This document shows, piece by piece, positions 30,110 to 40,028 of a stretch of 64,000 nucleotides of DNA; within the stretch, counting starts at the first letter, position 1; every line of letters begins with the position of its first letter. Below the pieces are notes generated by a model. The model ran no database searches, was not told where the DNA came from, and was given only the letters and a program-made list of their open reading frames with translations. The DNA comes from Rhynchopus euleeides (Eukaryota; Euglenozoa; Diplonemea; Diplonemida; Diplonemidae): positions 496,001-560,000 of the forward strand of contig OY723298.1 of NCBI GenBank assembly GCA_963210315.1. Direction: 5' to 3'. The position numbers were made by a program, and so were the translations under genes.

Positions 30110-33100
30110 CCGTAAACGGAAATATTGTGGACCGTAATAAAGGTGAACCGTACTATAGTTGGAACGTAAAAAAGATGGAACAAATGGGATTTTTCCGGAA
30201 CTTGGAACATTTTTACGGTCCACCTATTTTACGGTTGGGATAGTGGACTTGGCGTTTTTTTTTTTACGAGTTCCTTCGCGACGAAGTCGCGAAGGAACCA
30301 AGGAAATCGTACGACTGAAGCTTCAGGATTAACACCACAGGGCCTCAACAGTCCGGAACTGTTCTCCCACAGTTTCTGCAGGGTGTACTACACTAAAGCG
30401 AAAGGAGTACGATTTCCCTGAATTTTCCGGGCACTGATTCACGAATTTACATCTGGAGGGAGCCCGGTGGTCTCAGCTTCTGTCTGCGCGCCTTGCCGTA
30501 CTGAGGCTGCTTATGTGGGCTAGCGCAGCAGGTTCTACCTTTACTTCTACCGGAACGCTCCTTGCATGGTACTACACGGAACAATGTTCGGGGCCCGTGA
30601 ATTCCAAATCTCCGTTGGAATTCGTAAGTGAGGGGGTTGGGGCGGACTTACAGACGACAACGTCGTCAGTCTCCCGACAACCGTGGCGTGTGAGTTTGGG
30701 GTGGTATCTCGAAATATGTCTCGTTCGGCCTTGAGAGACTCCAGATGCTAGTCACGCGCTCGCCCCCGCCCCCCCCCCTCTCCATGTCCCTCTCCGTTGC
30801 CGCCTCGCCTTGTTGTTTTCGTTGATCTTCCCGCTGTCCTCACGCACTTTCCCCCAGTTTGCAGGGACACGCACACACATGCCTCCAAAGCGTGAACCGA
30901 AGCAGAAGAGCATGTTGCTCTTCACGGTGCCCCGTGCAGCGTACACCCCCGGCAGCAACGGCGCTTGTCCGATTTCGCGGGCTGAGGCTGAAAGTGTGAC
31001 GCGTGCAGTGCGCGACCAGCAGGCATCCTCACAGGGGCCTACCGGCGGTGGTGACTGGAGCCCGGCCGAAAAGCTGGAGATCGGCCGGAAGGTGGTGGAG
31101 GGGAAGCTCTCGGCAGTCGTTGCCGATTGGAACGCCCCTCTCGCAGGACGGAGGAAGCTCTCGAAGAGCTCCGCCTCCCGTTTTGCGACCCTCTACCGGG
31201 AAGAGCTGGGCAAGCGGAAGCGTGCCGCAGCTCTTCTCGGTGAGGTGACAGAGGAGGTGGTGCTTCCCCCCCCGCAGAAGCGCGGCCGGCCCGCAATCCT
31301 CACCGACAGCGAGGAGACCAGGCTGATGCAGTTGTTGCGCGCCCTGAGGCGGTGCGGGACGCAGGTTTCAGCTGAGACTGTGTCCGCCTCCGCGCGAGGC
31401 CTGGTGAGTGCCAGCAGTGATCCAAGCAGGATTGATTCTGAGACAGCTCTCGGCACGGAATGGGCTCGGAAGTACCTCGCTGCGCAGGGATGGACCTTGC
31501 GAATGCGGACAACGGCGGTGTGCCACAGTCCGGGTTTGCTGGAACGGGCCAAGGCTGAGTTCGAGGGGGAGGTGCAACGTCTGAGGGCACAGCACAACAT
31601 CCCAGATGATTTGGTGGTGAATGTCGACCACACTGCCCTTCCCCTCCTGCCAGGTACCACAAAGACCTTCGACAAGAAGGGCGCGTCATACGTGCCGCTC
31701 TCGAAGTCCGACGAAAAGAAGGCGATTACGGGTGTATTCGGCGCCAGTGCGACCGGCGATCTCCTCCCTGTCCAGCTGATATACGGTGGCCTAACTTCCC
31801 GCTCACACGGACGCTTCGAGGAGGAGTACCTGGAGACGTACGGGGAAACCTGGCACTTGACTGCCAATCCGAAACACTGGGCGTCCGAAGCAACCACCCT
31901 CGAATACATCGAGAAGGTGTTGGTGCCATACCTCACGGGTGTCAAAGAGACCAAGGGGCTCGGGGAGGAGCAGAAATCCTTGTTGATCATCGACAAGTTC
32001 ACGGGCCAACAGACCGAGAAGGTTGCTGCAGCACTCGCAGAGAGCGGCATCGTGACTGTCGATATTCCTCCGGGGTTTACTGCTTTCTTGCAGCCGCTGG
32101 ACCTGGGCTTCAATGCCTACATCAAGAAATACCTCCGCGAAAAGTTCTCGAAGTGGTACACCGGTGTCTGCACCAAGCTGTTCCGGCGTGACGAGAAGAG
32201 GAAAACCCGTGCCCTTGCGAAAACTGGCACCCCTTTCCTCTTCGCAGGGATGGGGTCGCATGAAGTGATGGTGTACGATTCGTCCGTGAAGACAGCCGCC
32301 TTCCGCAACGCAGTCCTTGCCGGCACAAGGGCAAGCATCGTGGTGTCTCCGGGTTGTGCGGACTGGGTTCACCCTGGGGACAACGCGAGTGGGTGGTACG
32401 CCCTGCGTGCTGTGGAGCTGTGTCTCAACAGCTACGGCGTGCGGAAGGCCTACCTCCCGAAGGTCAAGGATGCTCTCAACCTGCTCGAGAAGGTGATCCC
32501 CACTGACACGGAAGGCATTCCCGGCGCACAGGATGCTGTTCAGCAGGTGCTGGAGGAACTGCGTTCTGCGAATGGTGACGCTGCGCAGTTCACCGAGGCA
32601 CAGCGCCTCCCATACCCCGCCGCCCAGGCTGCTGTGGGCGCACTCAACCGGGAGTACTACACCAGTGTGAGGCTGATCACCCTGTCCGAGGTGCAGTGGG
32701 CCGCGACCCTCACGGAGATCCGTTCCGGGCCGCTGATCGTGTTCGACGCGGAGAACCTGCATTTCGTGTCGTTCGTCGCCCAGAACCCTGAGCTCGACGA
32801 CCAGGAGTTGATGGCTGACCTGGCCAGGACGACGAAGGTGACCGCCGCGGACATGCGCGACCGCCATCTCGCCTGGCTGTGCCGTGGGTTCAGCAAGGTG
32901 AAGCCGAGCTCCGTCGTGAAAACGTTCGTCCGCGCTGGCATCATCGCCGACCCCGGAACGCTCGCAGCAAGTACCGATGATGCTGTTGCTGACTACGACC
33001 CTCCAACCGAGGTGCACCCGGACGCAGCGCTGACGACCCCCGCAGAATTGGCAGAGATGGAGAGGATCCTGTCGTCACTCGACTTCAGTGCTGAGTGCTG

Positions 33101-33545
33101 AGCACTGTGCCACATCCCCTCTCTCTGTTTATGCCCCTGTAAATGTCCCGCAAACCCGTCACCCTCCCTCTCTTGATGTCCCTTTAGATACTCTGTCTGT
33201 ATAACTTGTATGTAATGTCTTCTCGAGGTGTGGTGGTGGGTGAGTCTCGAGGTGAGTGGTGGTGATCGTGCCCTTTCCACATGCAGGGATGCCTTGCTTC
33301 TCTTGCTGGCGTTGGTTGCGGTGGTGGAGGGAGGGTCCAAAGCTGGGAGGTCGGGAGGCCTACGTGTGGGAGTCTACGGCGTGGCCGCAGTCCGCGCCCC
33401 GCAACCCACCAGCCCGCGGGCGAAAATCGCATTGTCTTTTCCATATTCAGTCCCAATAAATAGTGGACCGTAAAAAAGATGGAACGTTTGGCCTTTTTTT
33501 GGGAACTTGGAACATTTTTACGTTCCACCCTTTTTCCGTTTACGG
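30110..33545 (+). mobile_element. Pogo-family full-length copy P5
   Basis: 3,436 bp, TA-flanked, CCGTAAACGG ends. The first 468 bp and last 327 bp match the short copies. Between them (30578-33218) lies 2.6 kb holding the transposase gene. That central segment has no inverted ends of its own, which favours P5 as the parent and P1-P4 as its deletion derivatives. Confidence 0.85.
30879..33101 (+). CDS. Pogo-type DD35D transposase
   Basis: 740 residues from MPPKREPKQKSM; an in-frame Met at 30810 exists but its codons are unlike the rest. N-terminal half: Lys/Arg-rich with helix-turn-helix-like sequence (SPAEKLEIGRKVVEG, KLSKSSASRFATLYREELG), then a region resembling the CENP-B/Tigger type. DDE_1 catalytic core: Asp250 in VVNVDHTALP, Asp372 in LLIIDKFTGQ and Asp408 in FLQPLDLGFN. 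The 35-residue gap between the last two fits the Tc1/mariner-pogo superfamily, and TA flanks agree. The frame is uninterrupted and the element ends are intact, so it may be active. The C-terminal 300 residues are unassigned. Confidence 0.9.
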   Translation: MPPKREPKQKSMLLFTVPRAAYTPGSNGACPISRAEAESVTRAVRDQQASSQGPTGGGDWSPAEKLEIGRKVVEGKLSAVVADWNAPLAGRRKLSKSSASRFATLYREELGKRKRAAALLGEVTEEVVLPPPQKRGRPAILTDSEETRLMQLLRALRRCGTQVSAETVSASARGLVSASSDPSRIDSETALGTEWARKYLAAQGWTLRMRTTAVCHSPGLLERAKAEFEGEVQRLRAQHNIPDDLVVNVDHTALPLLPGTTKTFDKKGASYVPLSKSDEKKAITGVFGASATGDLLPVQLIYGGLTSRSHGRFEEEYLETYGETWHLTANPKHWASEATTLEYIEKVLVPYLTGVKETKGLGEEQKSLLIIDKFTGQQTEKVAAALAESGIVTVDIPPGFTAFLQPLDLGFNAYIKKYLREKFSKWYTGVCTKLFRRDEKRKTRALAKTGTPFLFAGMGSHEVMVYDSSVKTAAFRNAVLAGTRASIVVSPGCADWVHPGDNASGWYALRAVELCLNSYGVRKAYLPKVKDALNLLEKVIPTDTEGIPGAQDAVQQVLEELRSANGDAAQFTEAQRLPYPAAQAAVGALNREYYTSVRLITLSEVQWAATLTEIRSGPLIVFDAENLHFVSFVAQNPELDDQELMADLARTTKVTAADMRDRHLAWLCRGFSKVKPSSVVKTFVRAGIIADPGTLAASTDDAVADYDPPTEVHPDAALTTPAELAEMERILSSLDFSAEC

Positions 33546-33698
33546 TATAATACTTGCATGACAAGTATTATACATGTAAAATACATGTAAATGCCTGAAA
33601 TATACATGTAAAATACATGTATATCAAGTAAAAATACATGTATAATAGTTGACATGCAAGTATCATACATGTATTTTTACTTGATATACATGTATTTT

Positions 33699-33910
33699 CA
33701 CGTATCCGTCAGGTGGACCACCGGGTGGGGAGAGATCCGGTGTGAGGCACTTGGGTCCGTCCAGGTGGGCAGGGGGAACCTGGGGGCGGGGGGCCTCAAA
33801 ACCCGTCTACCAGTGCCGCTTCTAATCTCGTCGGTCTTGTCCCAACCACCACCAGCCAGCCCAGAACGCCCTGACGCTGCGACCTCGTCGATTTTTCCTC
33901 GTCGATTTTT
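33699..33910. mobile_element. Short SINE-like insertion
   Basis: 212 bp placed in AT-rich X sequence with GTATTTT duplicated on both sides; the empty site ACATGTATTTTACATG is present elsewhere. It ends in CCTCGTCGATTTTT repeated twice. GGTGGACCACYRGGTGGG and GGTGTGAGGC are shared with about 52,105-52,145, so this is a dispersed family. No clear pol III boxes found, so the SINE label is tentative. Confidence 0.5.
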
Positions 33911-33955
33911 GTATTTTACATGTATATTTCAGGCATATACATGTATTATACATGT

Positions 33956-34424
33956 GGGGTAATCAGGCTGGGGAAAAAAACAACAAATCACACCCGATCA
34001 CAACAGATCACAACAAATCACAAGGCAAATGTTGTGATTTGTTGTGATTTTTTGCGACTAGGTGTGACGTGGTGTGATTTGTTGTGACCAGTTGTGACGA
34101 CTTGTGACCCTTTTGTGATGAGTTGTGATGAGGTGTGATCTGTTGTGATCTGTTGTGATCGCGATCCAAAATTTTAAATTTTTGAAATTTTGGATCGCGA
34201 TCACAACAGATCACAACAGATCACAACAGATCACACCTCATCACAACTCATCACAAAAGGGTCACAAGTCGTCACAACTGGTCGCAACAAATCACAACTG
34301 GCCACAACAAATCGCAACAAATCGCAACAAATCACAACAAATCACAACATTTGGCGTTGTGATTTGTTGTGATCGGGTGTGATTCGTTGTGATTTGTTGT
34401 TTTTTCCCCCAGCCTGATTACCCC
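33956..34424. mobile_element. TCACAACA-rich foldback element T
   Basis: 469 bp, a near-complete palindrome centred at about 34,175 on GATCGCGATCCAAAATTTT. The arms are made of TCACAACA/TGTTGTGA octamers with variations. Ends GGGGTAATCAGGCTGGGG and its inverse. ACATGT is duplicated at both sides and the empty site ATTATACATGTATAATAG is known from sister sequence. No gene. Confidence 0.85.
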
Positions 34425-34597
34425 AACATGTATAATAGTTGACATGCAAGTATTATACATGTATAATACATGTATATACTTGTAGTTATACATGTAAAAT
34501 TTACAAGATCCCACCGTGTAGGGTAGGGTAGCCCCCCCCCCCTCCCCCCCCCGGCACGGAGAAACTTAACGTTCGACCCGAATTAGCCAGAGGCCTG

Positions 34598-36551
34598 GGG
34601 GGGGGGGGGTAAAGAGTAGAATGTAGGCGGGAGGGGGGGGGGGGGGGGGGGGTCACTGTTTGGTACTTGGAAAGATGCTCGAACTCGGAACAGCATCGCC
34701 TCAACGGGGGCAGCAAGAGACGGCCAGAATACATTCAAATCATCCGAGAGACATCGCAGTAGATGCTGAACCAGGGCCTGCCAGGGATGGGGGATCACAG
34801 ATTGCTACCAGCCAACAGCACTGCCGCCCATGCTAATCCTTCACCGTGCCTGTCGCGCCTGCGTTGATGAGCGAGCGCAAGAATGGGTTCATGACAATGC
34901 TACCCACCTGCTCTGAGGACACACCCACTCGTGTAATTGGCACGCCCCCCAGCCGGCAGCGTTTGAGTCATTCGAGCGGGACACCCGCCTCGGGTGGAGA
35001 AATCCCCCAGAAAGCACAGCCCTTCCCTTCCCCGCTGTTGCCGCGCCAGAAGAGGGTGCCCTCCCCAATACAAGATGTCATGCACGTGGCCCCCTGATGA
35101 TTCCGCACGATGCCAGTTCGTTACTAAATGCACACCCCACCACACAATCCTGAGCCGTGCTAAATTGCACTCCGCCACGGTGGGCACCAAGCACTACTCG
35201 TTGCGATACTCCAACTGACGTGCGCTCTGGGGTTGCCTCTGTGAACATACCACGCAGAACACGCATTGATGACGATCGGTGTGGGCACGCATGGGAAGAG
35301 GGGAAAGAGAAAAAATGGTTCTTATTTATGGAAGCCATGGAAGTGTCGATGTGCACCCTGCTTGCCTTGGCAGCTTTAATGAGGGGCAAAGGAATGCCCC
35401 CCTGGTGATGAGGCAGGTGATGCCACAGCACGTCCTCGTTGCTCAGGTCCCGCAAAGAAGCGAGGAACTGACACACTGCCGCCCGAGAAAGTTTGTTCGC
35501 ACCTGCCACACCAAAATATACACACCCTTGTTCGGATGAAAGAGACCCCCGAGACACGAAGTGGTAACATGGAAAGAGGGGAAACCTAAAACAAATGGCA
35601 CAGCGCCGGTCTCTCGCAGTTAGGGAGCAACTTAAACAGGGGTCAGATGGCATCACACCTGCACCACACAAACGTTGCCAGCCAAGTGAACACCGAGGGT
35701 TCTAGGAGCGCATGATCAGGCTTTCGCAAAACAGTCATCTTCTTCACCAGTGGGAGTGGCATGAATCATGGTGGGCTTTGGCCTGCGCTTGCTGCAGTGC
35801 CTGGGATGGGCGTCCGCTGCCTGCGAGGGGAAGCACGCAGGGGAGCAGAACATAATCGCACTGCGTTCACGCAGGGGGTAGTGAAGTAGAAGTAGAGGGG
35901 CGGGGGGGCACGCTGGGGAAGCGCCAGTCCCTCAAACCCCCCCCCCCTCCTGCCACGCCACCCGACAGGGCGATTTGACGTGAGTTTAGCGACCAACAAC
36001 GTTGTTTCCAGGCAGCAGTGTAGAGAAATGAGCCCCCCCCCCCCCACCCCCAACCACCCCACCACATCACCACACCCCCCCCTCCTCCCAGAAGGCCACT
36101 CCCGGCCAACCCAGGGTCAACTTCAACACTCAGTTACACGTAAAGTTAGAGCACGCCACGGACACGGACTCCTCTGGTATGAGCCTTTTCATGGTTTGCA
36201 CAGCTTCTGTTCAGGCAGGTGTGTCGAGACAGCTACAGCGCACGGTTGATCTCCGCCTGGGAGGCCGTGAGTGTTTGAATTTCTTCATCTTGGAGCAGTG
36301 CAAGCCACACCCCCTCATCGCTTCACATATCCCGTGAAACTAGACCCTTAACGTGTCTACGGCTGGTTTCGCGAGCCAGACTGTGCCGAACAGAACGTGA
36401 CCTCCTATTGGAGGCAGACCGGAGCAGTGACGAGGTCACCTTACAGTATCGCAGTTGCAACGAGAGGCAGAGGATCATAGGGGGCACACAGTGTGTCACA
36501 ACCCTTCTGCACTTGGCGTTGCGGCGACGCTTCCACACACACGCACACTTA
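34598..36551. other. Intergenic, no gene supported
   Basis: G and C runs (34,601-34,650; 35,938-35,950; 36,031-36,042). A 197-codon minus-strand frame (35671-35078) has mixed composition and no recognisable domain; I do not call it. Confidence 0.5.
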
Positions 36552-37706
36552 CAAGCCCTCAAGACTCTTGGAGCGGCCTGACTATTTAGTGTCTTTGTCG
36601 CAGCAAGGGGGCGATATATACCGCTTTTTTATTGATTTCACGTGTCAGTGTTTGACTTTTTCGCAACTTCATTTCTTCCTTTTCTCCCTCTCCAACCCCA
36701 CCCGTGACACCACCAGGGTTTAGCTAGCCCTGGTCCGATTATCCCCGGTTCTTCGCTGAAGAGACGCGGCCGGGGGGAGGGGTACGAAGAGTACGCGTCG
36801 AAACCGGTGTCACGTCGTGTTGGGGAATCCTTCGGGAGTGCGATACTGAAGGGGAGGTGCTACTGCCCGTGCAGGGCGACGCCGCCTTAAAACTTTATAA
36901 CCACACACAAACCCTCAAAATCCCCCAGGCCTGATGAGCGATCCCCCCTGCCTCATGTTGTGACTTCCTTTCTACCTTGCACAAAACATCCCATTTGCCC
37001 CTTTACTTCCTTCGAAAGTGTTGTGACTTCCCCCCTACCCCACCCCTCGGGAGTGCCACTCCTCTGGTGGTTAAAAGTGACCCGCCGTTGTGCCTTCGGC
37101 ATCTGTTGCGTGTGCCGTCGTATTCTTCCTATGCACTAGTTATAGCTATCCGGGGGCGGTCTGCTGTCGCACCAGCGGGCTGCCCCACCTCTGCACCCTC
37201 GGTTTTTAAGATGTTCACCACAGTGGAGAATGATCCCCTTCTCTGTGGCGATCGAGTCAAGCTGGACGAGGTTCGCCTTCGGGCGAAGGTCATGTGGGCG
37301 GACAAAAGGTGCCTGCTCCTGAGACTCATCAGCAACCTGCTTCTTCCTTCAAGCCCTCAAGACTCTTGAAGCGGCCTGACTCTTTAGTGTCTACGTCGCA
37401 GCAAGGGGGCGATATATACCACCCTTTTTATTGATTTCACGTGTCAGTGTTTGACTTTTTCGCAACTTCATTTCTTCCTTTTTCTCCCTCTCCAACCCCA
37501 CCCGTGACACCACCAGGGTTTAGCTAGCCCTGGTCCGATTATCCCCGGTTCTTCGCTGAAGAGACGCGGCCGGGGGGAGGGGTACGAAGAGTACGCGTCG
37601 AAACCGGTGTCACGTCGTGTTGGGGAATCCTTCGGGAGTGCGATACTGAAGGGGAGGTGCTACTGCCCGTGCAGGGCGACACCGCCTTAAAACTTTATAA
37701 CCACAC
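36552..37706. mobile_element. LTR-like direct repeat pair, TRIM-like fossil
   Basis: Two direct repeats of about 355 bp (36552-36906 and 37350-37706), nearly identical, flank about 443 bp with no gag or pol. A TATATA box-like site lies in each repeat (about 36,614 and 37,412). GCACACTTACAA occurs just outside both ends, which could be a target duplication longer than usual for LTR elements. The high similarity of the repeats suggests a fairly recent event. A simple tandem duplication is the alternative. It is not a coding element. Confidence 0.45.
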
Positions 37707-38166
37707 GCACACTTACAAACGGGTTACTCACAACTTTGAAACCCTCCACTCTCCCTTTCGAAGGGCCCCATGCCAGAAGGCGCGGCACTTGCATGAAAAG
37801 TGGGAGGAGGGCCTCCGCTAAAGAAACATTAGATGATCGCTCTCCGCACATTGTTACAGCTTTCAGGGCTGTGTGTATGCCCCAAGCTAGTTTGGACAGA
37901 GCAGAAGAAGGAGCGCCCCGCCAACCAGCAGGAAACAAAGCGTGCAAAAAAGATAAGGCGTCCAAAAAAATGGCCCTAACGGAAGCACACGAGGGTGGAT
38001 GCCTGAGGGGCCAGGAGAAGCCTTCATTTCGAGCGGTATTGCAACCCCTGCGCGGTACAGTAGCGTCGGGGTGATTTGTTGCGGGTGGTGACAACCACGT
38101 AGCTGGGGCCAACAGAGGGCTAAGTCTTGCCCTGGTGCTGCCCACAAGGCAACACTGCCCCACCCT
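37707..38166. other. Intergenic, no gene seen
   Basis: Downstream of the BTB/beta-helix gene; nothing recognised. Confidence 0.5.
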
Positions 38167-39744
38167 CTAATCGAGTTGGAACCCTTGAGGTACGTCGTGC
38201 TGTGCTATCGGCTCATCTGCCGGGAGTGCGTTTGGCGTACCCTGCGTGCTTGACAAAGCACCGTCTGCTGGCTGTGTGCTGGTTGTGTTCTCGAGGCTAT
38301 GCCCGTGCCCGACTTGAACCGCACCGTCAATCCCCATCAGGTCGCTGACGCTGTTGTCGTACACACGGTTATGCTCGAACTTTGTGATGGATGACCCTGG
38401 GAATGCGTTTACCCCATATTCACACCTGTGGATTACATTGCCCGTAATGCTCGCACGCGCTTTGCCGTGCAGGATCACCCCACCCCGCCAGCACCGCGAG
38501 ATCGAGTTGTTCGCGATGGTGCCCTCCGAGCTCTCGTCGGCATCGACACCGCCGTACTGCGCCTGCGATATCACATTCCCCGTGAGGACAAATGTCGAGT
38601 GCATCCTCGCCAGCAGGCCCACAGCCCCGATGTTCACAAAATCATTCTCGCGGATCAAGGCGTGGGCACGGTCCTTCAGCTGCACAGCGCTCCCCTTTGC
38701 CCCGTGGATCCTGCACCGCGTCATGGTGAGCGAGCCTGTCTCGAACACCGTCACCGTGTTAGCCTCCTGCCGGGTGCTCAGGTCGCAGTGCTCCAGGAAG
38801 GCGTGGCTCCTCCCTTTGATATTCAGCGTGCTGGTGCCGTAGCGGCTCATCTCGCGCAGCGAAATGTTGATCAGCCGCCCCCTGCCTTCGCCGTCAAACG
38901 TGGCGGTGGGTGTCCCATCCGTCGTGACGAGGACTATCTTGTCGCGCGGGCCCTCCCCGATGATCTCCACATCCTTATCCACGGTGATGCTGTCGTAATA
39001 CGTCCCGGGGAACACCACAATCCGGTCCCCATTCTGCGCCTTCTCCAGAGCCTGCGACACTGTTGAGTACGTCGCATCCACCTCCTTCGAGACGATCAGC
39101 GAGGTACAGTTCTTTGCCATCTTCTTGAGCAGCTCAAGCCCGTAGAACTCAGCCTCATGCGCGATACGCACCGCTGACGACAGGGGCACGCCCTTTAGAG
39201 AGAACGTCTCACCACCCTCCTCTCGGACAGACCTCAGATAGTTCAGGATGTAGGGAAAATACGTCGGATCGCGGTCGAGCCGGATTGCGCCTTCAACCCT
39301 GTCGATGGTGAACCTCCCGGACAGCAGCACGGTGAACACTGTGTCGGGCACTGCGAGCAGCGTCTGTCTGGTAGTGACGAAGGGCTGCCCCCCCACGTTG
39401 AGGGCGATCTGGTCCTCAGCGGTGCTGATGAACAGCTCGAGGCGTTTGTTCAGCGCCGACAGTTGTGACTCCTTCTCCTCCAGCTTCTCGCTCTCCCGCT
39501 TCTGCAGCTGCTGTTCGACAATGCGGGCCCGCTTCGTCTCCTTCTCCTCATTCGCAACGCTGGAAATCAGCCCCTCGCAGACGCTCTGTATCCTCAGAAG
39601 GCTTTCCTCCAAATCGTCTGCACGAGCCCTCTTCGAGGGAGCAGACGCGTTGTCACCCCCACCACCGGATGCCGAGGGCAAAGCACCCCCAACCGCAGTC
39701 ACAGCACTGCCCCCGGGCATCTGAGGCATCTCAGCCACAGCCAT
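38167..39744 (-). CDS. BTB (T1/KCTD-type) plus right-handed beta-helix protein
   Basis: 525 residues from MAVAEMPQMPGG. Residues 45-108 are a coiled coil rich in Lys and Glu. 111-208 is a T1-type BTB domain: IALNVGGQPFVTTRQTL, DPTYFPYILNYLR and a closing AEFYGLELLKKM helix, as in KCTD proteins. 215 to about 490 is a parallel beta-helix with FBXO11/NosD-like repeats: VFPGTYYDSITVDKDVEIIG, then rungs such as GSLTMTRCRIHGAKGSAVQL, STFVLTGNVISQAQYGGV and GTIANNSISRCWRGGVIL. KCTD BTB domains commonly bind CUL3, and beta-helices commonly bind substrates, so a ubiquitin-ligase adaptor is a fair inference. No intron seen. I do not know this combination as a standard family. Confidence 0.9.
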   Translation of the reverse strand: MAVAEMPQMPGGSAVTAVGGALPSASGGGGDNASAPSKRARADDLEESLLRIQSVCEGLISSVANEEKETKRARIVEQQLQKRESEKLEEKESQLSALNKRLELFISTAEDQIALNVGGQPFVTTRQTLLAVPDTVFTVLLSGRFTIDRVEGAIRLDRDPTYFPYILNYLRSVREEGGETFSLKGVPLSSAVRIAHEAEFYGLELLKKMAKNCTSLIVSKEVDATYSTVSQALEKAQNGDRIVVFPGTYYDSITVDKDVEIIGEGPRDKIVLVTTDGTPTATFDGEGRGRLINISLREMSRYGTSTLNIKGRSHAFLEHCDLSTRQEANTVTVFETGSLTMTRCRIHGAKGSAVQLKDRAHALIRENDFVNIGAVGLLARMHSTFVLTGNVISQAQYGGVDADESSEGTIANNSISRCWRGGVILHGKARASITGNVIHRCEYGVNAFPGSSITKFEHNRVYDNSVSDLMGIDGAVQVGHGHSLENTTSTQPADGALSSTQGTPNALPADEPIAQHDVPQGFQLD

Positions 39745-39996
39745 GGTGTGTGGCTTCCGGGGCAAACCAAGCTCAACTCGAGCCAACCCAACCCACCACC
39801 GCCCTTCACACTCGAAGGGCAGGGGGTGATTCAGGGGTTGCTTTGCAATAAGAAGGGGGATATAACCTCGCCCCTATGCCGTGTGGAGATCCGACAGCCC
39901 AAAAAATATGCACTCTGTCTGCTTTCGAGTGGGAGGGGAGAGGAGCGGGGGGGGGGGGGGAGGGACGGTTATGGTTACGCGAAATCCCAGGGGGGT

Positions 39997-40028
39997 GGGT
40001 GTGTGTGTGTGTGTGTGTGTGTGTGTCT
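39997..40028. repeat. GT microsatellite
   Basis: About 16 GT units, just upstream of the foldback copy. The stretch 39,745-40,128 otherwise holds G runs and no gene. Confidence 0.9.

Larger units (their letters stand above)
27453..34518. mobile_element. AT-rich palindromic element X, copy at 27.5-34.5 kb
   Basis: CACGGTGGGATCTTGTAA at 27453 and its inverse ending at 34518. It sits in GGGTA-type satellite: left flank ...CTAGGGTA, right flank TAGGGTAGGG, consistent with a TA target duplication. Its AT-rich body has been used as a target by P3, P4, P5, T and a SINE-like insert. Confidence 0.65.
19052..34597. mobile_element. Large composite bounded by CAGGCCTCTGGCTAATTC inverted repeats
   Basis: CAGGCCTCTGGCTAATTC at 19052-19069 recurs inverted at 34580-34597. 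ACTTAACGTT lies just inside the left copy and AACTTAACGTTCG just inside the right. Both outer sides are G runs on the plus strand. Everything between is the nested complex described separately. Whether this 15.5 kb ever moved as one unit is unknown; it may be a small element expanded by insertions. Confidence 0.5.

Noticed and set aside
33956-34424. Coding frames rich in HNRSQQIT-type peptides
   Set aside because: They are translations of the TCACAACA octamer repeat.
22622-34518. CRISPR-like spaced repeats in the AT-rich palindromes
   Set aside because: Repeats are variable palindromic words without regular spacers, in a eukaryotic setting with transposon insertions.
35078-35671. 197-codon minus-strand frame
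   Set aside because: Cys/Ser/His-mixed composition, no recognisable fold, and no splice or domain support.
36552-37706. Complete LTR retrotransposon
   Set aside because: The 443-bp interior has no room for gag or pol; at most a TRIM-like fossil.
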